From NCBI GenBank assembly GCA_036504215.1, contig DASXVO010000046.1, positions 97,199 to 161,198 on the forward strand: a stretch of 64,000 nt of DNA, written 5' to 3'. This document shows, piece by piece, positions 1 to 8,645 of the stretch. Numbering within the stretch: position 1 is the stretch's first letter; each line of letters starts with the position of its first letter. Made by a program: the position numbers and the translations under genes. Source of the DNA: Vicinamibacterales bacterium (GTDB taxonomy: Bacteria; Acidobacteriota; Vicinamibacteria; Vicinamibacterales; Fen-181). The notes beneath the pieces were generated by a model. It was given only the letters and a program-made list of their open reading frames with translations. It was not told the DNA's origin and did not search any database.

Positions 1-26
1 AGAGCTTGTCAATTCCGATTGCGTGG

Positions 27-55
27 TTCACGCACGGATTTCGCCGCGGTAGAAT
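27..55 (+). promoter_or_regulatory. Candidate promoter of queF (leaderless)
   Basis: TTCACG (27-32) and TAGAAT (50-55) are 17 bases apart. The ATG of queF follows the -10 by only six bases, with no Shine-Dalgarno sequence between. If this promoter is used, transcription would start at or next to the ATG. This is inference from spacing. No preQ1 riboswitch fits into the remaining space. Confidence 0.4.
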
Positions 56-61
56 GCTCGC

Positions 62-418
62 ATGCCCGCACCATCCATCGAGACGTTCGCCAACCCGAAC
101 CCCGGCCGCGATTACGAAATCGCGATCCAATGTCCCGAGTTCACGTCGGTCTGCCCGAAGACAGGACTGCCCGACTTCGGCGAGATCCGCATCACCTACG
201 TGCCGGACCAACGGTGCATTGAACTGAAGGCTCTCAAATATTACCTGATCGAGTTCAGAAACAAGGGGATTTTCTACGAATCGGTCACGAACCAGATTCT
301 CGACGATCTCGTCGCGGTCTGTTCCCCGCGCCGCATGACCGTCGTCGGCGACTTCACGCCGCGCGGTGGAATCAAGACCGTGGTCACGGTGAAGTACGAG
401 AGAGCCGGGAACGGATGA
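62..418 (+). CDS. queF: NADPH-dependent 7-cyano-7-deazaguanine reductase QueF
   Basis: This 118-residue protein matches the short, unimodular QueF type of the tunnelling fold. QueF reduces the nitrile of preQ0 to the amine preQ1 with NADPH, a cytosolic step in queuosine synthesis. Visible family features are the catalytic cysteine in FTSVCPKTG, the aspartate of the following PDFGEI, and the family signature around [20 protein letters not shown]. Length is normal for the short form. The ATG at 62 lies directly behind a -10-like element and has no ribosome binding site, so the mRNA may be leaderless. No other queuosine gene is nearby. It converges on the next gene with a six-base gap. Confidence 0.95.
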   Translation: MPAPSIETFANPNPGRDYEIAIQCPEFTSVCPKTGLPDFGEIRITYVPDQRCIELKALKYYLIEFRNKGIFYESVTNQILDDLVAVCSPRRMTVVGDFTPRGGIKTVVTVKYERAGNG

Positions 419-424
419 CGAGTA

Positions 425-2470
425 CTACTTCTGCTTCTGCAACTGCGCCACGATCGCCTCGAGACGTTCGAGACGCGCCTTCAGCGCGTCGTTTTCCGCC
501 TTCAGTTCGCGCACGCCCGCCAGCGTCAGGTAGGGAAGCTCGCTGTAGTTCACCATCTTGTAGCCGCGCACATCCGTCGCGACCATCTCAGGGAAGACCC
601 GCTCCACATCCTGCGCGATGAGGCCGGAGTTGAGCGCCTCACCGAAGTGATACTCGGGAAACTCCTTCACCTTCCAGTTGAAGTGGACCGGCTGCAGGCG
701 CACGAGGCGGTCGAGCACCGGCGCAAAGGGGTTCACATTGGTCTTCAGCCTCGCATCCGACGAGCAGAGGCCTAACATGCCAGCGCCCGCGTAGTTCATG
801 AGGCAACCGTTCGTGCCGCTCGTCCCCACCCTGATGTCGCCGACCACCTGCAGCGTGGTGTTCGGCGCCGACGTCCCGATGCCGACGCTCACCGCGTTGG
901 CACCGGTCCCTCCCAGCACCAATGAGTTGTTCTGCGTGACCAACGCGTTCGCACCAATCGCCGTCGCGTTGACGATGCCGCTGTTGTAGCCGTCGGTTGC
1001 CGCATGGTACCCGACGAAGGTGTTGTTCGAGCCCGTGACGACCAGCGCCCCTGCCTGCGTGCCAATCGCGGTGTTCCCGGCGCCGACGCTCGTCTGGAGG
1101 AGACTCCCGTACCCGACAGCCGTGTTCGAGTCTCCGGTGCTGTTCGTGTAGAGCGCCTGGTAGCCGACGCCGGTGTTGCTGCCGCCCGATGTCGTGAAAC
1201 CGCCGCCCGCCTGACCACCCGCGAAGGTATTCGTCGGGTCGCCATAGGCGTGCAGGAAACTCTGGCCGCCGATCTTCAGCACCCCGGTGGTCGCCCCTCC
1301 GGTTGCGGGCAGCTCCAGGTTGCCGCTGCTGATCGTCTGCGTGGCCGTAAACGTGTTCGCATCGCGGCTCAATGCCGTGGTCTGCGTGGTCCCGTCCGGG
1401 AACCTGAAGCCGCCGGCCATGCTCCAGACCGCTCCGTTGACAGTCAGTTTCTGTGCCGGCGTCGAGGTGCCGATCCCGATGTTCCCCCCAGGCTCGACGC
1501 GGAGCCGCTCGACCCACCCCACGGTGCCGAGCGCGGTCGTCGAGAACAGCAGGTACGTCCCCTGCGCCGTGTCGGTCCAGTTCTGCGCCGCCCGGAACAT
1601 GACCTGGCCAGCGCCATCCGAGTACTTCGTTGTGGCGTACCCACGCACCGCCAGCCCGCCCAGGATGTCGTCCGTCCCCACGGCCGACAGCGCGCCAGGC
1701 ACGCCGCGCGCGGCCCGGTAGATCGCCGGCAGCGCCCCCAGGCTGTTGTTCACCACGTCGAAGAATAGCGCTGGCGCCGTCAGCGGCGGTTCGGTCGACA
1801 CCACGTGGAGCGTCGCCGCCGGCGTCGTCGTCCCCACACCCACTCTGGCGCCCGCCTGGAACACCGTCGAATCACCCAGACTCACTCCGTCCGCCATGAA
1901 CCGGGCGAGGTAGTTCTGCGTCCCCGTCGTCGCCGCCTGCGGGCTCGGCGCCGCTGCGGCCAGGCCGCTCTTCAGCACCCGCGTGTCCACGTACGTCAGG
2001 CCATCCGGGCCGACGCCAGTCGTGTTACCGGCCAGGACGAAGGCGGACAGGGGCCTGCCCGCGACGGTCTCCGCATCGCCTGCCTTGAAGGCGTAGGGCA
2101 CGCTCACCAGCATGGCGCGCGGCTGCTCGGGCTGGCCTTCCACCCGAGCACCCAGCCAGCGCGCCTCACCCCGTGCGAACAGCTCTGCTGGAAGGCCGCC
2201 TGGGGTTGCGGCGCCCAGCGCGACGGAGTACCGCCCCCCCCCGTCCACGACGAGCGTCTGCACCTCGTGCCAGAGCGGCATCTCGTCGGACTGCCCGGCA
2301 TACAGGCTGAAAACAACCGTGACCGTGCCGGACGCCGGGGCGACGGAACCGGCAAACCTGATGACCCCTGGAACCGGCGGGTCGGCGGCGGTTGCCGCCC
2401 GACCCGACGCGGCGAATGCGATGACAAGAGCCAACGTCACGGCGGCGACGTGAGCGCGTGAGCGAGCCAT
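425..2470 (-). CDS. Secreted fibre-like protein with C-terminal S74 intramolecular chaperone domain
   Basis: A 681-residue exported protein. The ATG at 2470 was chosen over longer readings because AAGGAGA precedes it and a signal peptide (residues about 1-29) follows. The middle holds repeats of the type GNTAIGTQAG, SNTGVGYQAL and SNNTFVGYHA, like the stalk and head repeats of trimeric adhesins and phage fibres. The last 111 residues form a peptidase S74 domain, starting at the SDARLK Ser-Lys pair (S571, K576), followed by the LNSGLIAQDVE segment and a terminal coiled coil. In phage tailspikes this domain drives trimerisation and then cuts itself off at the serine. No membrane anchor is visible and no phage genes surround it. 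A run of nine C (plus strand) lies at 2234-2242 in the coding region. Function is unknown; a surface or extracellular fibre is inferred. Confidence 0.8.
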   Translation of the reverse strand: MARSRAHVAAVTLALVIAFAASGRAATAADPPVPGVIRFAGSVAPASGTVTVVFSLYAGQSDEMPLWHEVQTLVVDGGGRYSVALGAATPGGLPAELFARGEARWLGARVEGQPEQPRAMLVSVPYAFKAGDAETVAGRPLSAFVLAGNTTGVGPDGLTYVDTRVLKSGLAAAAPSPQAATTGTQNYLARFMADGVSLGDSTVFQAGARVGVGTTTPAATLHVVSTEPPLTAPALFFDVVNNSLGALPAIYRAARGVPGALSAVGTDDILGGLAVRGYATTKYSDGAGQVMFRAAQNWTDTAQGTYLLFSTTALGTVGWVERLRVEPGGNIGIGTSTPAQKLTVNGAVWSMAGGFRFPDGTTQTTALSRDANTFTATQTISSGNLELPATGGATTGVLKIGGQSFLHAYGDPTNTFAGGQAGGGFTTSGGSNTGVGYQALYTNSTGDSNTAVGYGSLLQTSVGAGNTAIGTQAGALVVTGSNNTFVGYHAATDGYNSGIVNATAIGANALVTQNNSLVLGGTGANAVSVGIGTSAPNTTLQVVGDIRVGTSGTNGCLMNYAGAGMLGLCSSDARLKTNVNPFAPVLDRLVRLQPVHFNWKVKEFPEYHFGEALNSGLIAQDVERVFPEMVATDVRGYKMVNYSELPYLTLAGVRELKAENDALKARLERLEAIVAQLQKQK

Positions 2471-2714
2471 GAGAAATCTCCTTGATCCGGCTGATCCGCA
2501 CCCGAGTGGACACCTCGGGTGATCGTGTGGTGTATCGGCAGGTCGCAAGAGTTCCGTGAGGGCAGGGGGGCAGCGCGGCAACCTGGTCGACAGAGGTTGC
2601 GCCCGCTCATGCTGTCGAGCTGGCTGCGCACGACGGGGAGGCTGCGCTAAGATACCCACCGAACGCAGGTTCCGCTCCTCGCCGATGCGAGGAACAGGCA
2701 GGCGGCGACTCGAG

Positions 2715-2987
2715 ATGGACGACGAATTTCGCATTCCGATCGAGGACACGCTCGACCTGCATCCGTTCGCCCCACGCGACGTCGTGTCGGTCGTGGACGA
2801 GTATCTCCGCGCGGCGCATGGTGCTGGGCTTCGCGAAGTACGGCTGATTCACGGTCGGGGTCGCGGCGTGCAGCGTGGTCTCGTCCAGGCCGCGCTCGAG
2901 CACCATCCGCTCGTCGAGGAATTCTGGGACGCTCCCGATGCCCACCTCGGCGCAACGATCGCCAGGCTCGACGCCGGCGAGCGATAG
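2715..2987 (+). CDS. Smr domain protein
   Basis: A 90-residue protein made of a single Smr (small MutS-related) domain. The LDLH motif near residue 14 and the IHGRGRG loop near residue 48 are the two conserved Smr signatures. Stand-alone Smr proteins are cytosolic and some are nucleases acting on DNA branches or on RNA. The final segment VEEFWDAPDAHLGATI matches the usual end of the fold. The ATG at 2715 starts just before the domain; a longer reading from 2556 adds Arg- and Cys-rich sequence unlike the family. It lies 45 bases upstream of the M14 peptidase gene and probably precedes it in the same transcript. Confidence 0.8.
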   Translation: MDDEFRIPIEDTLDLHPFAPRDVVSVVDEYLRAAHGAGLREVRLIHGRGRGVQRGLVQAALEHHPLVEEFWDAPDAHLGATIARLDAGER

Positions 2988-3032
2988 TGGGTGCTATCAT
3001 TCACCAAAATCCCCTCGTTCCCTGATACTCAC

Positions 3033-5633
3033 ATGACCATACGATTGCCGCGCTCGATCGGACTCGCGCTCGTTGTCCTCGTTGTCGTCCTGGCGCCCCT
3101 GTCGGCCCTTGCGCAGGTGCCGCCGCCCGAGTCCTTCTTCGGGTTCCGCATGGGCACCGATGGACGGCTGGCCGACTGGCCGGAAATCGAGCGTTACTTC
3201 CAGACGGTCGCGGCCGCGGCCAGCGACCGCGTGAAGATCGTGGACGCGGGAAAGAGCACCGAGGGGCGACGCCTGATCGCGGCGATTATCAGCGCGCCGG
3301 AGAACGTGAAGCGTCTCGACGCGATCCGCGCCGCCAACCAGCGGCTGGCCGACCCTCGCGCGCTGACCGAGCAGGATGCGGCCGCGCTCCTCGCGGGTCA
3401 CAAGGTCGTCGTCGCCATCGGCGCCAGCATCCACGCGTCGGAGATCGGCGCGACGCAGATGGCCAACGAGCTGTTGTACGAGCTCGCCACGTCCAGCGAT
3501 CCGCGCACGCTCGCGATCCTCCGCGACGTCGTGGTCGTGCTGTTCCCGTCGCTGAACCCCGACGGCCACGTGATGGTGGTGGATTGGCACAAGAAGATGA
3601 AGGGCACCGCGTATGAGGGCGGCTCGATGCCGTGGCTCTACCACAAGTACGCCGGCCACGACATCAACCGCGACGGGTTCATGATGAACCTCGCCGAGAA
3701 CCGCGCGCTGGCGCGGTTCTTCTACTCGGAGTGGCACCCGCAGGTCTTCCTGGCCATGCATCAGATGGGACAGACCGGGGCGCGGATGTTCGTGCCGCCG
3801 AACTACGACCCGGTCCATCCGAACTACGACCCGCTGATCTGGCGTGAGTCGGCAGTGCTCGGGCAGGCGATGGCGCTCGAACTCGAACGCCACAACCGGG
3901 CGGGCGTTGTCTCGAACGCGCTGTACGACTACTACTGGCCCGGCTACGAGGATTCGGTGCCGCTCGGCCACAACACCGTGTGCCTGCTCACCGAGGTGGC
4001 GTCGGCCAGGCTCGCCGCGCCGGCGACGGTGACGCCGGCGGAACTCGCGAGGTCGTCCGCGCCCGGCCTGCCGGAGTACAAGCCGCAGGTGACGTTCCCC
4101 AATCCATGGCCCGGCGGCACCTGGCGCCTGCGCGACATCGTCGACTACGAACTCGATGCGGTGCACGGCCTGCTGCAGGCGGCCTCGCTCTACCGGCCGC
4201 AGCTCGTCGAAGATTTCTATGTCATGGGCAAGCGCGCCGTGGAGCAAGGCCTGGCGGGCGGACCGTTCGCCTTCGTCATCCCGCCCGAGCAGGCCGATCC
4301 GAGCGCTGCGGCTCGACTGGTGAACCTGCTCATCGATGGCGCTGTCGACGTGCGCCAGGCACAGGAACCGTTCAGGGCTGGCGACACGACGTACCCTGCC
4401 GGCAGTGCGCTGATCCTGATGGCGCAGCCGTACCGGGCCTACGCCAAGACGCTCCTCGAGAAGCAGGATTACCCGGCGCGTCGGCTCGCGCGCGGCGCCA
4501 CACCCGAGCGTCCGTACGACGTCGCGGGCTGGACGCTTCCGTGGCAGTTCGGCGTGAAGGTGGATCGTATCGAGGCGAAGTTCGAACAACCGATGACGAC
4601 GCGGCTCGCGCGCGGAGGTATCGCACCTGCTCAGGTCTGGGGCGAGCGACGTCCGGGTTACTTCCTGGTCGATGCGCCGGGCATCAGCGGCATACTCGCG
4701 CTCAACCGACTGGTCGACCTCTCCCTCAAGCCCGAGTGGCTGACCTCAGCCATCGAGACCAACGGCTACTGGTACCCCGCCGGAGCGCTGGTCCTCCGCG
4801 ACGGCCCTGGCGTGCGGGACGCTGTGACTGCACTCGCGCGAGAACTGGGCCTCCGCGCCGACGGCATGCGGGGCGTGCCCCCGGCCAACGCTGTGGCGGC
4901 GATCAGCGGAGCGCGCGTCGGACTCTACAAACCCTGGTTCGAGAACACGGACGAGGGCTGGACGCGCTATCTGCTCGAGCAATACAAGATCCCGTTCCGC
5001 AGCATGGCCGACGATGAGATCCGGCAGGGGAACCTGCGGGCGGGCTTCGACGTCATCATCCTGCCCGACGCGTCGGCGCAGCGGCTGCTCAACGGGCAGT
5101 CGGCGACAGCGGTCCCGCCGGAGTACGCTGGAGGCCTGACGGAAAAGGGAATTGCGGCGCTCAAGGCATTCGTCGAATCCGGAGGGACGCTCGTGTGCCT
5201 GGGTGGGTCGGGTCAGCTCGCGATCGACGCGCTCGGTCTCCCCGTGAAGGACGTCGTGCGCGGTGTGCCGCCTGAACAGTTCTTCTGCCCGGGTTCGCTG
5301 CTGGCACTCCAGGTGGACACGACCAGACCGCTCGCCTACGGAATGAAACGGGAGACGGCGGCGTTCATGGCCCGCGGTTCTGCGTTCGAGTCCGATCCGG
5401 CCAGATCGGGCGCCGGCCGAGTCCGCGTCGTGGCCCGCTACGCCGACAAGAATGTGCTGCTGAGCGGCTGGCTGGAGGGGGAGCAGGCCATTGCCGGGCG
5501 GCCAGCCGTCGTGGAGGTCGCTCTCGGCACTGGCCGCGTTGTGCTCTACGGGATTCGCCCGCAGCACCGCGCCCAGTCGCTGGCGACATTCCGGCTGCTG
5601 CTGAACGCCCTGTTCCTCAGTTCCTCGCGATAG
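3033..5633 (+). CDS. Secreted M14-family zinc carboxypeptidase-like protein
   Basis: An 866-residue exported protein. The ATG at 3033 opens a clear signal peptide ending near LSALAQ; the reading from 2991 only adds an odd leader. The peptidase M14 domain occupies about residues 40-350: IHASE (H134, E137) is the first zinc motif, followed by NPDGH, the GHDINRDG substrate motif and LAMHQMG. The C-terminal half is a large region with a class I glutamine amidotransferase-like look (DVIILPDAS, GGTLVCLGGSGQLA), common in this subfamily of predicted exopeptidases. It probably cleaves peptides in the periplasm; the substrate is unknown. A hairpin terminator follows. Confidence 0.8.
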   Translation: MTIRLPRSIGLALVVLVVVLAPLSALAQVPPPESFFGFRMGTDGRLADWPEIERYFQTVAAAASDRVKIVDAGKSTEGRRLIAAIISAPENVKRLDAIRAANQRLADPRALTEQDAAALLAGHKVVVAIGASIHASEIGATQMANELLYELATSSDPRTLAILRDVVVVLFPSLNPDGHVMVVDWHKKMKGTAYEGGSMPWLYHKYAGHDINRDGFMMNLAENRALARFFYSEWHPQVFLAMHQMGQTGARMFVPPNYDPVHPNYDPLIWRESAVLGQAMALELERHNRAGVVSNALYDYYWPGYEDSVPLGHNTVCLLTEVASARLAAPATVTPAELARSSAPGLPEYKPQVTFPNPWPGGTWRLRDIVDYELDAVHGLLQAASLYRPQLVEDFYVMGKRAVEQGLAGGPFAFVIPPEQADPSAAARLVNLLIDGAVDVRQAQEPFRAGDTTYPAGSALILMAQPYRAYAKTLLEKQDYPARRLARGATPERPYDVAGWTLPWQFGVKVDRIEAKFEQPMTTRLARGGIAPAQVWGERRPGYFLVDAPGISGILALNRLVDLSLKPEWLTSAIETNGYWYPAGALVLRDGPGVRDAVTALARELGLRADGMRGVPPANAVAAISGARVGLYKPWFENTDEGWTRYLLEQYKIPFRSMADDEIRQGNLRAGFDVIILPDASAQRLLNGQSATAVPPEYAGGLTEKGIAALKAFVESGGTLVCLGGSGQLAIDALGLPVKDVVRGVPPEQFFCPGSLLALQVDTTRPLAYGMKRETAAFMARGSAFESDPARSGAGRVRVVARYADKNVLLSGWLEGEQAIAGRPAVVEVALGTGRVVLYGIRPQHRAQSLATFRLLLNALFLSSSR

Positions 5634-5644
5634 TCGGTGTAATT

Positions 5645-5670
5645 GGGGGCCGATCCCGCCCCCCCCTTTT
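5645..5670 (+). terminator. Probable rho-independent terminator after the M14 peptidase
   Basis: A six-base stem GGGGGC (5645-5650) pairs with GCCCCC (5658-5663) across a seven-base loop and is followed by CCC and four T. It lies 11 bases after the M14 stop and before the sigma factor promoter, separating the two units. The T tract is short, so confidence is moderate. Confidence 0.45.
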
Positions 5671-5676
5671 CGACGC

Positions 5677-5704
5677 TAACCGTCCGGGTTCTCTTCCGTC
5701 TAAT
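5677..5704 (+). promoter_or_regulatory. Candidate ECF-type autoregulatory promoter
   Basis: TAACC (5677-5681), a 15-base spacer and CGTCTAAT (5697-5704) resemble the AAC / CGTC pattern of ECF sigma factor promoters. It sits seven bases before the sigma factor ATG, so the transcript would be close to leaderless. ECF genes often control themselves; this is inferred from pattern and place alone. Confidence 0.4.
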
Positions 5705-5711
5705 CCAACAG

Positions 5712-6290
5712 ATGGACGTGCACGACGACGCCCAGGATGTCACGCAGGCGCAGGCCGGTGACGAGCCGGCCTTCCGCCGGCTTGTCGAGCGGCACAGCCG
5801 GGGTGTCTTCCAGCTCGCCTTTCGCCTGACCGGAAGCGAGCCGGACGCCGAGGACGTCGTGCAAGAGGCGTTTCTGAAGGCCTACCGTGAGCTTCGGCGG
5901 TTCGAGGCCCGGTCGAGCTTCAGGACCTGGATCCACCGGATAACCGTCAACTGCGCGTACGACCTGCTGCGTCAGCGGCCCCGGCACAAGGCCGAGTCCC
6001 TGAATGCGGACGAGGGCGACGGCGTTGGCGGGATCGAGCCGGAGGCCGACGAGACGTCCAGGCCGGATCGTCTCGCGTTTGGCGCCGAGGTTCAGAGCCG
6101 GGTCAGGACGGCGATGGACCTGCTGACGCCGGCCGAGCGGACCGCCTTCGTGCTTCGGCACTTCGAGGGACGCTCGCTCGAAGAGATTGGCGAAGCCCTC
6201 GGCCTCCGGGTCGGCGCGACGAAGCACAGCATCTTCCGCGCGGTGCAGAAGATGCGGCGGGCGCTCGCGCCGATCGTCGGGTGTAGTTAG
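5712..6290 (+). CDS. ECF-family RNA polymerase sigma factor
   Basis: A 192-residue ECF sigma factor (RpoE/SigW type). Region 2 spans about residues 15-85 (RLVERHSRGVFQLAFRLTG, DAEDVVQEAFLKAY, FRTWIHRITVNCAYDLLR) and region 4 about residues 130-185 (LTPAERTAFVLRHFEGRSLEEIGEALGL, then the recognition helix). An acidic linker joins them. It directs RNA polymerase to stress-type promoters and is normally held by an anti-sigma factor. The ATG at 5712 is preferred to 5643 because region 2 begins soon after it and a candidate ECF promoter sits just upstream. The anti-sigma gene starts 34 bases after the stop. Confidence 0.93.
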   Translation: MDVHDDAQDVTQAQAGDEPAFRRLVERHSRGVFQLAFRLTGSEPDAEDVVQEAFLKAYRELRRFEARSSFRTWIHRITVNCAYDLLRQRPRHKAESLNADEGDGVGGIEPEADETSRPDRLAFGAEVQSRVRTAMDLLTPAERTAFVLRHFEGRSLEEIGEALGLRVGATKHSIFRAVQKMRRALAPIVGCS

Positions 6291-6324
6291 AGCGCGGACC
6301 TTCACGTCCGCATGGGCAGGAACC

Positions 6325-7140
6325 GTGAACCACCTCAGCGAAGAACAGCTCGTCCTCTACCACTACGGCGATGCTGGTGACCGCGCCGAAAACGCCGCCA
6401 TCGAAGAGCACCTGCACGGCTGTGAGGCATGCCAGGTGCAGTTCGCGGCGATTCGACGGACGCTGGACACGGTTCAATCGGCGCCCGTCCCCGAACGCGG
6501 CGATGGCTACGGCACCGAGATCTGGATGCGCATCGAGCCGCGCCTGGCCGCGTCCCGCCGCCCGTGGTGGCAGACGGCATCCGACTTCTTCGTGCCCCGT
6601 CGTCTCGTTTTGGCGGGGGGCGTGGCGGTGCTGATCGTTGCAGCGTTCGTAGCCGGGCGTCTCTCGCCGGGCACGACGCAGCCGGCGCGGCCGCCGGCCG
6701 TGGCCGCCGGGAAAGCGAATGGCGGCCAGCCGGCCGCGACACAGGAACAGGTCCGGGAGCGGATCCTCCTCGTCGCCGTGGGCGATCACCTCGAGCGGTC
6801 GCAGATGGCGCTCGTCGAGCTCGTCAACACCGGCGACGGTCCGAAGGTCGACATCTCGGCCGAACAGATACGGGCCCGCGACCTCGTGTCAGCCAATCGC
6901 CTCTATCGGGCAACGGCCGTGTCGGCCGGAGAGAACGGGATGGCGAGCGTGCTGGATGATCTCGAGCGCGTGCTGCTGGAAGTCGCCAACAGCCCCTCGA
7001 CGCTGACGACGGCCGAGTTCCAGAAGGTGCGCGAGCGGATCGAAGCACAGGGAATCATCTTCAAGGTCCGCGTGTTGGGCGACAACGTGCGCGAGCGGGA
7101 GGTTCGGCCCGCCCCAAAGGTCGCCAGTATCCGCGGATGA
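6325..7140 (+). CDS. Membrane anti-sigma factor with N-terminal zinc finger
   Basis: A 271-residue protein starting at GTG 6325, where similarity to anti-sigma domains begins (NHLSEEQLVLYHYGD). The HxxxCxxC zinc motif (HLHGCEAC, residues about 31-38) is the ZAS fold that binds sigma region 2. One transmembrane helix follows near residues 92-112 (VLAGGVAVLIVAAFVAG), and the rest, a periplasmic domain rich in Arg and Glu, is unassigned. It should hold the preceding sigma factor at the inner membrane. The stop overlaps the next start as ATGA, so translation is probably coupled. Confidence 0.85.
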   Translation: MNHLSEEQLVLYHYGDAGDRAENAAIEEHLHGCEACQVQFAAIRRTLDTVQSAPVPERGDGYGTEIWMRIEPRLAASRRPWWQTASDFFVPRRLVLAGGVAVLIVAAFVAGRLSPGTTQPARPPAVAAGKANGGQPAATQEQVRERILLVAVGDHLERSQMALVELVNTGDGPKVDISAEQIRARDLVSANRLYRATAVSAGENGMASVLDDLERVLLEVANSPSTLTTAEFQKVRERIEAQGIIFKVRVLGDNVREREVRPAPKVASIRG

Positions 7141-8645
7141 CGATAGACAAGGACAAGAACATGTGGCGAAACACTTCTCTCGTGGCGACGTTCGTGCTGA
7201 TGGCGGCCCTCGTGTCGGCCCAGACAGGCCCCAAGCCTCCTCTGCCGCCGAAGCTGCCGGTTGCGCCGGCGCTGCCCCGCTCGCCGGTCATTCCGCCGGA
7301 GATCGACCTGAAACTCGATGACTTGGGCTTCGCGATCGGAAACCTCGATGTGCACCTCGATGGGCTCGATGCGGTAATCGGTTCCGCGGTTGAAGCCGGG
7401 ATCCGCGGGGGGGGGGCCGGCCTCGAGGGCTTGTCGGGTCTCGCGGGACTCGAGGCGCTCGACGCCGTCCGGTCGTGGCAGGGGACGGGTGTCGGCGGGG
7501 GCTCGTCGTTCGGCGTCGGATCGGGCCGATCGCAGGACAGTGACTACAGTCGCGGCACGACCGCGCTCGACGCGGGCCGGTACGAATCGGCCGTGACCGC
7601 CTTCGATCGAGTCATTGCGAAGGGCGGCACGCGCGTTGACGGCGCGATGTACTGGAAGGCGTATGCGCAGAATCGGCTCGGCAAACGCACCGAGGCGCTT
7701 GCGACAATCGACGAACTCCTGAAGAAGTTTCCGGCGAGCCGCTGGACGAACGACGCAAAGGCGTTGCAGCTCGACGTGCGCCAGGCGTCCGGCCAGTCGG
7801 TGTCGCCAGACGCCGCGAGCGACGAGGAGCTGAAACTGATGGCGCTCCAGGGCCTGCTCCACAGCGACCCCTCTCGAGCGCTGTCGACGCTCGAGAAGAT
7901 GCTCCAGAGCAACGAATCGCCGCGCGTGAAGGAGCGGGCGCTGTTCGTGCTCGCGCAGACCGGGTCGCCGCAGACGCGCGACATCCTCGGTCGCCTCGCG
8001 CGCGGCCAGGGGAATCCCGACCTGCAGCTCAAGGCCGTTCGGTTCCTCGCGCTGTTCGGCGGCAAGGAGAGCCGGCAGATCCTCTCTGACGTCTACACCG
8101 CCAACAGCGATGTCGACGTGCGTCGGCAGGTGCTGCAGGCATTCATGTTGGCCGGTGACCGCGACAGACTGCTGCAGGCGGCGCGCACCGAGAAGAACGC
8201 CGACCTGCGGATGGAAGCCGTTCGTCAGCTCGGGATCATGGGCGCCCGCGTGGAACTCGGCGAACTCTACACCAACGAACTCTCGGCCGAGGTGAAGAAG
8301 CAGGTGCTCCAATCGCTGTTCATGGCAGGCGCCAGCGACCGCCTCCTCCAGATTGCCCGCGCGGAAACCGACGCCGCGCTGCGGAAGACGGCCGTGCGCA
8401 ACCTCGGCCTGATCGACGCCGCAAAGACCGGCGACGCGCTCGTCCAGATCTATCGAGAGGACAAGGACCTCTCGGTGAAGAAGACCGCGATCCAGGGTCT
8501 CTTCATGCAGCAGAACGCCGCCGCACTCGTGCAGCTCGCACGCCAGGAGACGAACTTCGAGTTGAAGAAAGACCTCGTCTCGAAGCTGTCGCTGATGCAG
8601 AGCAAGGACGCGGCAGACTACATGATGGAGATCTTGAAGAAATGA
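7137..8645 (+). CDS. Exported HEAT-repeat protein with TPR-like segment
   Basis: A 502-residue protein with a hydrophobic leader ending near VSAQ, a Pro-rich and Gly-rich stretch, a TPR-like part (YSRGTTALDAGRYESAVTAFDRVIAKGG) and then about eight helical repeats of HEAT type, such as DLRMEAVRQLGIMGA and ALRKTAVRNLGLIDA. Such repeats bind proteins; no enzyme motif is seen. The ATG at 7137 overlaps the anti-sigma stop; an alternative ATG at 7161 lies just before the leader. The last codons overlap the next gene as ATGA. A run of ten G at 7407-7416 lies in the Gly-rich part. Likely an envelope partner or target of the sigma system (inference). Confidence 0.75.
   Translation: MTIDKDKNMWRNTSLVATFVLMAALVSAQTGPKPPLPPKLPVAPALPRSPVIPPEIDLKLDDLGFAIGNLDVHLDGLDAVIGSAVEAGIRGGGAGLEGLSGLAGLEALDAVRSWQGTGVGGGSSFGVGSGRSQDSDYSRGTTALDAGRYESAVTAFDRVIAKGGTRVDGAMYWKAYAQNRLGKRTEALATIDELLKKFPASRWTNDAKALQLDVRQASGQSVSPDAASDEELKLMALQGLLHSDPSRALSTLEKMLQSNESPRVKERALFVLAQTGSPQTRDILGRLARGQGNPDLQLKAVRFLALFGGKESRQILSDVYTANSDVDVRRQVLQAFMLAGDRDRLLQAARTEKNADLRMEAVRQLGIMGARVELGELYTNELSAEVKKQVLQSLFMAGASDRLLQIARAETDAALRKTAVRNLGLIDAAKTGDALVQIYREDKDLSVKKTAIQGLFMQQNAAALVQLARQETNFELKKDLVSKLSLMQSKDAADYMMEILKK

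Noticed and set aside
1..61. preQ1 riboswitch before queF
   Set aside because: The short upstream sequence shows a promoter-like pair directly before the ATG and no pseudoknot or A-rich tail typical of preQ1 aptamers.
425..2470. Prophage remnant
   Set aside because: The S74 domain is phage-like, but the protein has a bacterial signal peptide and the neighbours are housekeeping genes; no integrase, capsid or attachment repeats were seen.
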